In this document: piece after piece, positions 34,202 to 43,120 of the stretch
How the letters are laid out: each line of letters opens with the position of its first letter
How positions within the stretch are numbered: position 1 is the stretch's first letter
Assembly: GCA_016934735.1 (NCBI GenBank)
Contig: JAFGSG010000133.1
Coordinates: 1 to 48,001 of the forward strand
DNA length: 48,001 bases
Reading direction: 5' to 3'
DNA from: Spirochaetota bacterium
GTDB lineage: Bacteria > Spirochaetota > UBA4802 > JAFGDQ01
Program-made: the position numbers and the translations under genes
Notes under the pieces: model-generated
What the model was told of the DNA's origin: nothing
The model's input: only the letters and a program-made list of their open reading frames with translations
The model's database searches: none

Positions 34202-36352
34202 TTGAAACAGAGCAGATTCTCACGCGGGACACCTCTTCCATTTGGAGCGAAGCTTCGCTGGGGCGGCACTAATTTTTCAATATTAAGCAGAAACGCTGTT
34301 TCCGTTACGCTCGTTCTGTTTGATTCAAGCTCCCCGGACAGTGACTACGAAGAAATAATTCTGGACCCAAAAGTAAACAAGACCGGCGATATCTGGCATA
34401 TTTGGATAAAGGGTGTTAAGGATGGCCAATTGTACGGTTATAGAATAGACGGTCCTTATGATCCGGCAAATGGATTCAGGTTTAACCGCAACAAGCTTCT
34501 TCTCGATCCTCATGCGAGATCTGTCACAGGGAATTTTCAGTGGGACCTTTCAGATGCGAGAGGTTATGACCGTGACTCGCCGCTTGGGGATTTATCTTTT
34601 TCAGAAAAGGACAGCTCACCAGGCGCTCCAAAGTGTGTTGTTATAGGAGAAGATTTCAATTCTTTTGAAAGGCCGATAAGAAAATCCCTTAAGGATACGA
34701 TAATTTATGAGATCCATGTCAAAGGATTCACATATCATAATTCGTCCAATGTTAAACACAAAGGGACATTTAAGGGTTTAACTGAAAAGATACCGTATCT
34801 GAAGGAACTGGGAATAACTGCTGTCGAATTAATGCCGATTCATGAATTTGACGAAGATGAAAATATTAATATAAATCCTGTCACCGGCGAACGGCTAAAT
34901 AATTACTGGGGGTATAGCACAATTTCCTTCTTTGCTCCCAAAGGAAGATATGCTTTTAACGGTACTATGGGCGAGCAGTTTCATGAATGTAAAGAGATGA
35001 TAAGGAAATTTCACGAAGCTGGCATTGAGGTAATACTTGATGTTGTATTTAATCATACAGCAGAACTGGATCATCTGGGCCCGACATTATGCTTCAGAGG
35101 TATTGATAATTCAATCTATTATATGCTTGAGGATAATAAGAGATTCTATAAAAATTTTTCCGGATGCGGCAATACCTTTAACTGCAATAATCCGATTGTC
35201 AGGGAATTTATTATTAACTGTTTAAAATACTGGGTAATCGAGATGGATATTGATGGATTCAGGTTTGATCTCGCTTCCATTCTCGGCAGGGATATTGACG
35301 GCAACATACTAAGCAATCCACCGCTGCTTGAAAGGATAGAGGAAGATCCTATACTCAGAGACACAAAAATAATCGCTGAAGCATGGGATGCTGCAGGAGC
35401 ATACCAGGTTGGTGATTTTCCGGGAAGATGGGCGGAATGGAACGGTAAATACAGGGATGATGTAAGACTGTTTTGGCGCGGTGATGAAAATACAGCCGGA
35501 TATTTCGCTACAAGGCTTATGGGAAGTGCTGACTTATATCAGCCCAATCAAAAAAGCCCACTTCATAGCATAAATTTTATTACCTGTCATGACGGCTTTA
35601 CTCTAAATGATCTTGTAAGTTATAACGAAAAACATAATTATGAAAACGGAGAAAACAATAATGACGGTGAAAACTATAATATCAGCTTTAATTACGGATA
35701 TGAAGGAGAACCTGCCGGAGAAGAAATTGATTCAGTGAGGAACAGGCAGATTAAAAATTTTATAGCCACGCTTTTTCTGTCCCAGGGAGTTCCTATGCTT
35801 CTTGCAGGCGATGAATTCAGACGCACACAGCGCGGAAACAATAACGCATATTGCCAGGATAATGAAATATCCTGGATTAACTGGTCTTTTCTGGATAAAC
35901 ATGAAGATATATTCCGATTCACGAAGGAAATGATCCGTTTCAGAAAAGATCATCCTATTTTAAGAAGAAATTCGTTTTTTAAAGGTATTGCGTACAATAA
36001 TAATTCGCTCCCAGATATTTCATGGCACGGACTTAAGAAAAATGCTCCGGACTGGGCGTCGGAGTCACATGTTATTGCGTGTTTATTGAACGGAGGTTAT
36101 GCTAAAAACGATAATAACTGCAGTGATAATGATATCTTTATTATATTTAACGCGTCAAAAGATGGTAAATTATTTGAAATTCCGGATGCGCCTTCCGGTG
36201 AAAAATGGTTACTATCGATAGATACGTCCAAAAATTCACCCCATGACATCCTTGAAAGAGGTAAAGAAATTCCAGCAGAAGGTGCTGATTATTATGTTGA
36301 ATCCCTGTCAGTCGTTGTGTTGATCTCAAATATTACTTGTGAATCCGCTTAA
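34202..36352 (+). CDS. glgX: Glycogen debranching enzyme, GlgX type (isoamylase family)
   Basis: A 716-residue GH13 enzyme that hydrolyses alpha-1,6 branches of glycogen or limit dextrin. An N-terminal CBM48 domain (FGAKLRWGGTNFSILSRNA) precedes the TIM barrel. Catalytic residues by position are nucleophile D356 (DGFRFDLAS), acid/base E393 (IIAEAWDAAG) and D464 (TCHDGFTLNDLVSY). The long asparagine-rich loop GENNNDGENYN is typical of GlgX. Start TTG 34202 is preferred because GGGAG (34189-34193) is 8 bp ahead; TTG 34181 is upstream. No other glycogen gene lies beside it, so the gene appears to stand alone. Cytosolic. Confidence 0.94.
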   Translation: MKQSRFSRGTPLPFGAKLRWGGTNFSILSRNAVSVTLVLFDSSSPDSDYEEIILDPKVNKTGDIWHIWIKGVKDGQLYGYRIDGPYDPANGFRFNRNKLLLDPHARSVTGNFQWDLSDARGYDRDSPLGDLSFSEKDSSPGAPKCVVIGEDFNSFERPIRKSLKDTIIYEIHVKGFTYHNSSNVKHKGTFKGLTEKIPYLKELGITAVELMPIHEFDEDENININPVTGERLNNYWGYSTISFFAPKGRYAFNGTMGEQFHECKEMIRKFHEAGIEVILDVVFNHTAELDHLGPTLCFRGIDNSIYYMLEDNKRFYKNFSGCGNTFNCNNPIVREFIINCLKYWVIEMDIDGFRFDLASILGRDIDGNILSNPPLLERIEEDPILRDTKIIAEAWDAAGAYQVGDFPGRWAEWNGKYRDDVRLFWRGDENTAGYFATRLMGSADLYQPNQKSPLHSINFITCHDGFTLNDLVSYNEKHNYENGENNNDGENYNISFNYGYEGEPAGEEIDSVRNRQIKNFIATLFLSQGVPMLLAGDEFRRTQRGNNNAYCQDNEISWINWSFLDKHEDIFRFTKEMIRFRKDHPILRRNSFFKGIAYNNNSLPDISWHGLKKNAPDWASESHVIACLLNGGYAKNDNNCSDNDIFIIFNASKDGKLFEIPDAPSGEKWLLSIDTSKNSPHDILERGKEIPAEGADYYVESLSVVVLISNITCESA

Positions 36353-36611
36353 TTTTACATGCAGTCCATTATTTAGAAATCGTATCTGGAATCTTTTTCA
36401 ATAAACAATCTGATATATTTGAATATGTAAGTAAAAAATATGTTTTATTATATAAGTTAGTTGACTTTTAGTTTAAAATGATATAATTTATTATGATAAT
36501 GAAAAATACTGATTTTGACATAAAAAATACATTTTTTTGGTAAAAATTATAAAAAATATTCTAAAACAGTAATAATTTTTCAAATTACCGTTAAATATAA
36601 TATTATTATAC

Positions 36612-36640
36612 TTGACATAATAATATTTGTATGTTATATT
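36612..36640 (+). promoter_or_regulatory. Sigma-70-type promoter of spoVG
   Basis: Perfect -35 TTGACA (36612-36617), 17-bp spacer, -10 TATATT (36635-36640), about 33 bp before the spoVG start codon. The rest of the 320-bp interval after glgX is AT-rich and shows nothing else. Confidence 0.75.
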
Positions 36641-36673
36641 TTAGTAAAATCTGATGAATGATGGTGTGACAGT

Positions 36674-36961
36674 ATGAATAATATTATTACTGAAGTAAGG
36701 GTTTTCCCAAAAGACAATCTTGGAAAAACTCTGGGATTTGCAAACATCACATTGATGGACAAATTCGTTGTCAAAAATTTACGCATCGTTCAGGGTGAGA
36801 AGGGAATCTTTATCGGGATGCCTTCAAACAAAAGAAAGAATGGGGATTTTATTGATTTATTCTTTCCCATCACGCAGGAAGCTCGGGAGTTAATCACAGC
36901 GGAAATCATACGGAAATACGAAGAATCAACTCAACAGGTTAACACCCAGACCGGAATATAA
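36674..36961 (+). CDS. spoVG: SpoVG family nucleic-acid-binding regulator
   Basis: A 95-residue SpoVG protein. Typical features: ITEVRVFPKDNLGKTLGFANITLMDKFVVKNLRI, then FIGMPSNKRKNGDFIDLFFPIT and a C-terminal helix. In Firmicutes and in Borrelia it is a site-specific DNA/RNA-binding regulator; it does not imply sporulation here. It has a strong promoter and a hairpin after the stop, so it is probably monocistronic. The ribosome site is weak (GGTGT). Confidence 0.95.
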   Translation: MNNIITEVRVFPKDNLGKTLGFANITLMDKFVVKNLRIVQGEKGIFIGMPSNKRKNGDFIDLFFPITQEARELITAEIIRKYEESTQQVNTQTGI

Positions 36962-36978
36962 AATCCGGGAATTTTTTT
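36951..36978 (+). terminator. Weak intrinsic terminator of spoVG
   Basis: CCGGA (36951-36955) pairs with TCCGG (36964-36968) and is followed by a run of seven T residues (36972-36978). The stem is only five pairs and overlaps the end of the coding sequence. Confidence 0.45.
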
Positions 36979-37281
36979 GTTATTAGTAAGTTCGGTTTTT
37001 TTTAATCACATTTGTGTTGCCATTCTTACTAGTCATACTAACTGCTCTTTTGCAGAGTAATACTGCACGGTAATAAGTACGGCGTATATGTAATTAATTT
37101 TCCTTCGTATCTTTCTTCTTAATTATAATTACTCACTGCCTAAGAGTTTATTCCTTATTTTCAACTACCAATAAATATTCTTCTGAAGAACAAAACAAAT
37201 AAACATCTGCCTTATAATTATTTTTAATTTTTCCAGGTTTTTCTCCGTTCGTCATACGGAATGTATTCCAGGTAATTATTA
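36979..37281. other. Intergenic region with a possible small gene relic on the minus strand
   Basis: No plausible complete gene. On the minus strand a 35-codon frame (37148-37255, MTNGEKPGKIKNNYKADVYLF..., ending VVENKE) reads like the C-terminal fragment of a real protein and is open further upstream toward palindrome D. I do not recognise the family. It may be a gene truncated when palindrome D arose. Confidence 0.25.
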
Positions 37282-37479
37282 AGAGAGTATCCCAAAACCC
37301 TGTTTAAAAAATCAGAGATCTTCGGTCATATCAGAAATATATTTTTATTTTCAGGTCTGTCTGAGGGCGTAACCCGAGTTCAGCAGGAAATAAAAATATA
37401 TTTCTGATATGAGTCTGCATAAATATTCATAGCAAATAAACTATTATATAATTCAAAACAAGGTTTTGGGATGCTCTCT
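37282..37479. repeat. Large nested palindrome D (core type 2)
   Basis: Outer arms 37282-37305 and 37456-37479 match over 24 bp with two mismatches (AGAGAGTATCCCAAAACC...). Inner arms 37326-37350 and 37388-37412 are a perfect 25-bp AT-rich inverted repeat. The centre 37351-37387, read on the minus strand, is CCTGCTGAACTCGG, seven bases, CCTCAGACAG, ACCTGA. This centre recurs in palindrome E in the opposite orientation with entirely different arms. No coding potential. Confidence 0.8.
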
Positions 37480-37569
37480 GGATTAATGCAAAGCAATTGA
37501 TTGAATTTTACTTGCATACATTTATAAAAATGTGCAATGATTGTAAAAAAAAATTAAAAGCTGGAAGAA

Positions 37570-38670
37570 ATGAAATTTTCTATTTTAATAATGTGCTCTG
37601 TGAGATGGTATAATGCATCTGCCCATTATGCTTTATATTTAGCGCAAAGTCTTAAAAATTCAGGTATGGACGTTGTTATATTCGGGATTTCAGGAAGTCC
37701 TTTAATTACAAAAGCCAAAGAACATGGGATAAATGTGGTGGATGATGCTGGATTAATGAGTTCAGGCTTATTTTTATTTATAAAAAATTTATTTAAATTC
37801 CGGAAAATTTTAAATATAAATAAATTTGATATTATAAATCCTCATATGTCCAGGGACCATGTCTTTGCCTTTTTATCTCTTATTGGAAAAAAATACCATA
37901 TTATCCGGACCCGTACAGACAGTACTATTCCGAAAGCAAATATTCTGAACAGGATTTTTTATCGAATATCTTCAGGCAATTACATTGTCTCTTCCAAATA
38001 TATGGTATCCCATATTTCTAAAATGGGTATTGCAAAGAACCATATTTCTGTAATTCCTCTTGAAATAAATTATAAGGATTTTACTTTATTCAGATCCGGG
38101 TTGGATTTGAAAAAAAAATTAAATGTAGCAAAAGACAGGATCGTGGTTTCATTTATCGGCAGACTGGACAGGATAAAAGGTGTTGAATATTTTCTGAGAA
38201 GTTATGCTTTCTTGAATAATAAAAACAAATTTCATTATCTGGTATCAGGTGAGGAAATCAATTTATCTGTTGCTGAATTAAAACGGATTTCAGATGAAAT
38301 GAATATAAGCAGTATTTCTTTTTTGGAAAGAATGGATGACGTCAGGGACCTGCTCTGTATAACAGATATCGGAGTGATTCCGTCAATCGGATCCGAATCA
38401 ATATGCAGGATAGGCCTTGAAATGCTTGCATTCGGTATCCCTGTAATAGGCAGTAATATTAATTCAATCCCTGAGCTGTTAAACGAACTCGGGGGGGTTG
38501 TTGTGAATCCGGGTTCACCGGAGGAAATAGCTGATGCTATTGAATATTTTGGACGCTCCGGAAATTATAAGAAAGCAAAGAAAAAAATTTTATCAAAGGT
38601 ATCGGAAAGGCAGCCTGACAGATTCGCTATGGAATATATAGATATTATCTCCAAAGTTATAAACAAGTAG
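37570..38670 (+). CDS. Glycosyltransferase family 4 (GT-B)
   Basis: A 366-residue GT-B glycosyltransferase. The N-terminal acceptor domain begins MKFSILIMCSVRWYNASAHYAL. The donor domain shows VVSFIGRLDRIKGVEYFL, a DVRDLLCITDIGVIPSIGSESICRIGLEMLAFGIPVIG stretch with the nucleotide-sugar-binding Glu residues (E-x7-E type), and ELLNELGGVVVNPGSPEEIADAI. It likely transfers a sugar to an envelope or lipopolysaccharide acceptor at the inner membrane; donor and acceptor are unknown. It is isolated from other glycan genes and precedes the corrinoid locus by 94 bp. Confidence 0.88.
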   Translation: MKFSILIMCSVRWYNASAHYALYLAQSLKNSGMDVVIFGISGSPLITKAKEHGINVVDDAGLMSSGLFLFIKNLFKFRKILNINKFDIINPHMSRDHVFAFLSLIGKKYHIIRTRTDSTIPKANILNRIFYRISSGNYIVSSKYMVSHISKMGIAKNHISVIPLEINYKDFTLFRSGLDLKKKLNVAKDRIVVSFIGRLDRIKGVEYFLRSYAFLNNKNKFHYLVSGEEINLSVAELKRISDEMNISSISFLERMDDVRDLLCITDIGVIPSIGSESICRIGLEMLAFGIPVIGSNINSIPELLNELGGVVVNPGSPEEIADAIEYFGRSGNYKKAKKKILSKVSERQPDRFAMEYIDIISKVINK

Positions 38671-38764
38671 ACCTGTATTTGTTTTGGAAAATAATGAAAG
38701 AATATTCGTTATTATATTACAAAATAATATTCTTTTAAAATAATGTATTGAAGTGAAGTATTAA

Positions 38765-40117
38765 ATGAAAAAAATTATATTTGCAGGTACTGGAAGCGGG
38801 TCAGGGAAAACCACAATTAGTACTGCTATTATGCGTGTTTTTACCGACAGAGGCAAAAAAGTTGCTCCATTTAAAACCGGACCTGATTTTATCGATCCAA
38901 AATTTCATGCTATCGCCAGCAGATCGAAATCATGGAATCTCGATACGGCTTTAAATGATATTGATACTGTCAAATACCTGTTTCAAAAGAACTCCAAAGA
39001 TTGCGATATTGCCATCATTGAAGGAGTTATGGGTTTGTATGATGGTTGCGGTTTTGATCAGAAAGGGAGCACGGCGGAGCTATCCTTAATTCTTAAAGCG
39101 CCTGTTGTATTAATAGTTGATGCAAAAGCGATCTCTGAAAGTATTTGCGCGGTTATACTTGGTTTTAAATTATATAATCCGGAAGTAAATATCAAAGGGG
39201 TAATTTTAAATAATATTCATGATAAAAATTATTATAATTCTTTGAAAGAACTGATAATCATTAAAACCGGGATTCAATGTCTCGGTTATTTTCCAATAAA
39301 TCAATTCAGTAAGCTCAACGAAAGGCATCTCGGTCTTATTCCTGTCGAGGAACAAATTAATATCGAAGAATATTTTAAAAAAATTTCAGGTATTGCTGCT
39401 GAAACAATTGATATGGATTTGCTTGAAAAAATAGCAGAAGACAATAGGCAGGTTATAGAAGATATTAATTTAAAATTTCCTGAAAATATAGGCAAAAACC
39501 TCAGGATCGGAATCGCAAGGGACAAAGCTTTCAATTTTTATTATGAGGACAATTTGTCTTTGATGAAAGAGACGGGAATTGATCTTGTTGAGTTCAGTCC
39601 CATGGAAGATAAAAAATTACCGGATGGTATCAATGGATTGTATATCGGAGGAGGTTTTCCCGAAATATTTACCCGTGAATTATCTGAGAATAAATTGATG
39701 CTCGTAGATATTTATAATAAGCTTGAAAACAGTATGCCCTGTTATGCTGAATGCGGGGGATTGATGTATCTTACAAAATGCATTAAAGATATGGCCGGAA
39801 ATTCTTATAATACTGTCGGTTTTTTTAATGTAAATTGCATAATGACCACTAAACTTCAAAGATTCGGATATGTTGACGTTGAATATGAAGGAATTACAAC
39901 ACGGGCACATGAATTTCATTATTCGGAACTTGAATTTGAAAAAGAAAACAATTTTGTCTTTAAATATAACATTAAAAAAATTAAAGATAATGACCAGCAA
40001 TGGAACTGCGGATTATTGCGAAAGAACGTACTTGCAGCATATCCTCATGTTCACTTTTATTCAAATTTTATTTTTTTTATTAAGATTGTCGAACTTTTTA
40101 GACGGAATTTATTATAA
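38765..40117 (+). CDS. cbiA: Cobyrinate a,c-diamide synthase
   Basis: A 450-residue two-domain enzyme. The N-terminal ATP-binding domain has P-loop GTGSGSGKTTIS and FKTGPDFIDPKFH. The C-terminal class I glutamine amidotransferase-like domain has Cys330 (YAECGGLMYL), and the final His pair in AYPHVHFYSN. It amidates carboxylates a and c of cobyrinic acid using glutamine and ATP, in corrin biosynthesis (cytosol). In a locus otherwise devoted to uptake it suggests that partial or full corrinoid synthesis is encoded elsewhere. The 16 residues after SNF are hydrophobic and unusual for the family. The related hydrogenobyrinate or Ni-sirohydrochlorin synthases (CobB/CfbB) are alternatives, less likely in this context. 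Confidence 0.88.
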   Translation: MKKIIFAGTGSGSGKTTISTAIMRVFTDRGKKVAPFKTGPDFIDPKFHAIASRSKSWNLDTALNDIDTVKYLFQKNSKDCDIAIIEGVMGLYDGCGFDQKGSTAELSLILKAPVVLIVDAKAISESICAVILGFKLYNPEVNIKGVILNNIHDKNYYNSLKELIIIKTGIQCLGYFPINQFSKLNERHLGLIPVEEQINIEEYFKKISGIAAETIDMDLLEKIAEDNRQVIEDINLKFPENIGKNLRIGIARDKAFNFYYEDNLSLMKETGIDLVEFSPMEDKKLPDGINGLYIGGGFPEIFTRELSENKLMLVDIYNKLENSMPCYAECGGLMYLTKCIKDMAGNSYNTVGFFNVNCIMTTKLQRFGYVDVEYEGITTRAHEFHYSELEFEKENNFVFKYNIKKIKDNDQQWNCGLLRKNVLAAYPHVHFYSNFIFFIKIVELFRRNLL

Positions 40118-40176
40118 ATTTTAAATAGATTGTTAATTGCAATATCATTTACTTATTTTGCATGAGAATATAAATT

Positions 40177-41046
40177 ATGAAGAGAATTCTTTTAATAATA
40201 CTTTTTTTATTTTGCTGTTCGTGCCGGAATAATCCGGAAGACGGAACAAATCAGGGAAAAATCGTTAATGATAACGCACCACAGAGAATTATTAGTCTTT
40301 CACCTGCAATAACTGAAGAGTTATATCTTCTTGGCGCAGAAGACAGGCTTATTGCTAATACTTTTTATTGTAAGCGTCCGGAAGCTGCAATGCATAAAAA
40401 GAAAGTCGGTAATTTAATGAATTTCAATATTGAGAACGTACTTGAACTTAAACCCGATTTGATACTAACTACTTCTCTGGCAAACCGGAATAAAATTAAT
40501 AAGCTCAGACAGCTTAAGATTAAAGTAGTTGAACTGCGTCATCCGAAAAGCTTTAATGAGATTTGCGATAATTTTATTGAACTTGGAAAAGCAATCGGCT
40601 CTGAAAAAAAGGCCGAACAAATACTTGCCGGAATACAGCAGCAGGTTGATAATATAAAAAAAATAACCGGGAATCTTCCGAAGAAAAAAGTATTTATACA
40701 AATAGGGGCCAAACCGCTCAAAGCCGTAAACAGTGATTATCATATTAATGATCTTATCAGGTTGAGCGGGGGTATTAATATTTATGAAGATTCTGCATTA
40801 AATTCATTTTCGAGGGAAAGTGTACTTCTTTCTAATCCGGATATAATAATTATTCCATCTATGGGTTTTGCAACAGACGAAGAAAAGAGGACATGGGAAA
40901 AGTATAAAAGTATAAATGCGGTTAAAAATCAGAATATTTTTATTGTTGATACAGAAGTTTTCTGTAATTTCGGGATAAGCACATTTATGGAAGCTTTAAA
41001 AATATCGCTATCGCTGTTGCATCCGGAAGTCAGGTTAAATAATTAA
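40177..41046 (+). CDS. btuF: Corrinoid ABC transporter substrate-binding lipoprotein (BtuF type)
   Basis: A 289-residue lipoprotein. Lipobox FCCSC ends the signal near residue 16, then a class III periplasmic-binding domain: RIISLSPAITEELYLLGAEDRLIANTFYC, NIENVLELKPDLILTT, and NPDIIIIPSMG. It would capture corrinoid (or another tetrapyrrole/siderophore) for the BtuC/BtuD pair. Assignment as corrinoid-specific rests on neighbours: cbiA upstream, and the CbiZ fusion and riboswitch-controlled btuB downstream. Palindrome E begins at its stop codon and separates it from btuC. Confidence 0.85.
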   Translation: MKRILLIILFLFCCSCRNNPEDGTNQGKIVNDNAPQRIISLSPAITEELYLLGAEDRLIANTFYCKRPEAAMHKKKVGNLMNFNIENVLELKPDLILTTSLANRNKINKLRQLKIKVVELRHPKSFNEICDNFIELGKAIGSEKKAEQILAGIQQQVDNIKKITGNLPKKKVFIQIGAKPLKAVNSDYHINDLIRLSGGINIYEDSALNSFSRESVLLSNPDIIIIPSMGFATDEEKRTWEKYKSINAVKNQNIFIVDTEVFCNFGISTFMEALKISLSLLHPEVRLNN

Positions 41047-41214
41047 CTAGAAGTCATCTCAAAATTATTCAGTGCTATGGGAAATGATCATATTTAATAA
41101 AATTTCCTGCGGAACTCGGCCTATGGCCTCAGACAGTCCTCGAAAATTTTATTAAATATGATCATTTCCCTACAACGCGAATACAGTATAATATTTTTGA
41201 GATGACTTCTAGTT
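41045..41214. repeat. Large nested palindrome E (core type 2)
   Basis: Outer arms 41045-41064 and 41195-41214 are a perfect 20-bp inverted repeat (AACTAGAAGTCATCTCAAAA). Inner arms 41079-41105 and 41144-41170 are a perfect 27-bp repeat. The centre 41106-41143 is CCTGCGGAACTCGG, seven bases, CCTCAGACAG, TCCTCGA, nearly the same as the centre of palindrome D on the other strand. It lies inside the btuF-btuC intergenic region and could affect operon read-through. Confidence 0.82.
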
Positions 41215-41318
41215 TTACAATTGGATCAATATTTATTAATTAAGCAGGTCAGCCTGGCTGATTTGTTGTTTTATAAGGCACTGACAAATCTATATAATGA
41301 TAAGATAAGTAAGTAACC

Positions 41319-42326
41319 ATGAATAATAAAAAAAAATCTATACTGATATTTACCGGATTTCTGGCGATCCTGATTTTAATATCTATTATATCTCTCCTGA
41401 TCGGCAGTAAAAATACAAGCCCTGCGGATCTATTAAGAGCTATAACCGGGCAATCAGACTCTGAATACAGCATTCTATTTGACATCAGGCTTCCGAGAAT
41501 TTTAATTGGATTCGCGGTCGGAGGAGGCTTAAGCCTGGCTGGCGCAATTTTACAGGGAATTTTCCGTAATCCGCTTGTTGAGCCTTATACTCTCGGAATA
41601 TCGGGCGGGGCCACTCTGGGCGTTTGTCTTAACCTGCTTTCCGGGCTGGGAGCAGGCTTAAGTTTTTTATCCATGCCTCTTTTCGGTTTTCTGGGTGCAT
41701 TTGCCGTAATACTGATATTATACTCACTCAGCGTAAAAAGAGGCATTATTAAGATGAACGGCCTTTTGCTGACAGGTGTTATGATCAGTTTTGTATCAAC
41801 CTCAATATTAATGCTGATAATTGCTTTATCAAAAGCAGAAGAAATACACAGGATTATGTTCTGGATAATGGGTTCTCTTGAAGAAACAAACTGGCCTCTG
41901 ATATGGCTGTCTATTGGAATTTCAATAACCGGTTTAATCGTTTCATGTTTTTATTGTGTGGATCTGAATGCTTTAAGCATCGGCGAAGAGGGAGCCGCTC
42001 ATCTCGGAATAAACGTCGAAAAAACAAAACGGATTTATTTTATTATAACATCGCTGCTTACCGGTTTTGCTGTCTCGGTTTCCGGTGTGATCGCATTTAT
42101 AGGCCTTATAGTGCCTCATTTTTTAAGAATGTTTCTGGGCGGCGATTATCGAATTCTGCTGGTTTCTTCTTATCTGGCAGGCGCGGCATTTCTGATATTT
42201 TGTGATACTGTCGCCAGAACGGCTCTTTCTCCTGTCGAGGTTCCGGTTGGAGTAATTACCGGCATCATCGGCGGATGCTTCTTTATTTATACTTTAACCA
42301 GAAGAGGCATATTGTGGGAGAAATGA
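41319..42326 (+). CDS. btuC: Corrinoid ABC transporter permease (BtuC type)
   Basis: A 335-residue FecCD-family permease with about ten helices. Landmarks: DIRLPRILIGFAVGGGLSLAGA, GIFRNPLVEPYTLGISGGA, and GVIAFIGLIVPHFLRMFLGGDYR near the coupling helix. A homodimer moves the corrinoid across the inner membrane. The stop overlaps the btuD start, so the two are co-translated. Confidence 0.9.
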   Translation: MNNKKKSILIFTGFLAILILISIISLLIGSKNTSPADLLRAITGQSDSEYSILFDIRLPRILIGFAVGGGLSLAGAILQGIFRNPLVEPYTLGISGGATLGVCLNLLSGLGAGLSFLSMPLFGFLGAFAVILILYSLSVKRGIIKMNGLLLTGVMISFVSTSILMLIIALSKAEEIHRIMFWIMGSLEETNWPLIWLSIGISITGLIVSCFYCVDLNALSIGEEGAAHLGINVEKTKRIYFIITSLLTGFAVSVSGVIAFIGLIVPHFLRMFLGGDYRILLVSSYLAGAAFLIFCDTVARTALSPVEVPVGVITGIIGGCFFIYTLTRRGILWEK

Positions 42327-43120
42327 TGCTTGATATAAAAAATTTAATCTGCGGATATAACGGGAAAAATATCCTTAATGATATTAATTTTTCAGTTAAC
42401 AAAGGTGAAATTTTAGGGATAATAGGTCCGAACGGTTCGGGTAAAACAACTCTTCTCAGAGCTTTGACGCGTATTCTGAAGCCTTATTCAGGGAATATCT
42501 TTCTGCTTGGGCAGGATATTCATGATATGGGCTATAATGAAATCGCACGGAAAGTCGCGGTTGTTTCTCAGGAGCACGAATCAGGATGGATGAAAGTTGA
42601 AGAATACGCGCTTATGGGGAGAGTGCCGTATTATAACAGGTTTCAGCTGTTCGAGAAAAAAGGGGACATTGAAATCGCGGAGAAGTATATGCTGATGTCC
42701 GGGGTACACCTATACCGCGATAAGTTCATGCAGCAGATAAGCGGCGGAGAAAGACAGCTTGCCGAGATCACCAGGGCTCTTGTTCAGGAACCGGAGCTGC
42801 TTTTACTGGATGAGCCCACTTCGCATCTGGATATTACTCATCAGGTTGGAATACTTGATTTGATTAAAAGGCTTAACTCAGAGCTAAAAATCACTGTTGT
42901 AATGATCCTTCATGATTTAAACCTGGCAGGTGAATATTGCGATAAGATCATTCTATTAAATCAGGGCTGCATATACAATCACGGAACTCCGCATGAAGTC
43001 CTGACTTATAAGGCTATTGAGGATGTATACAAGACAGTAGTAATTGTTGAAAATAATCCTATTTCAAACAAACCCTATGTGTTTCTTGTATCTGAAGCAG
43101 AAAAGAAGAAAAATATTTAA
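42326..43120 (+). CDS. btuD: Corrinoid ABC transporter ATP-binding protein (BtuD type)
   Basis: A 264-residue ATPase. Walker A GPNGSGKTT, signature ISGGERQLAEITRAL, Walker B LLLLDEPTSHLD, and switch His in ILHDLNLA. Two adjacent ATG codons (42323, 42326) follow GGGAG; the second has better spacing. The start overlaps the btuC stop. Its 3' end overlaps the convergent BtuF-CbiZ gene by 4 bp. Confidence 0.92.
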   Translation: MLDIKNLICGYNGKNILNDINFSVNKGEILGIIGPNGSGKTTLLRALTRILKPYSGNIFLLGQDIHDMGYNEIARKVAVVSQEHESGWMKVEEYALMGRVPYYNRFQLFEKKGDIEIAEKYMLMSGVHLYRDKFMQQISGGERQLAEITRALVQEPELLLLDEPTSHLDITHQVGILDLIKRLNSELKITVVMILHDLNLAGEYCDKIILLNQGCIYNHGTPHEVLTYKAIEDVYKTVVIVENNPISNKPYVFLVSEAEKKKNI

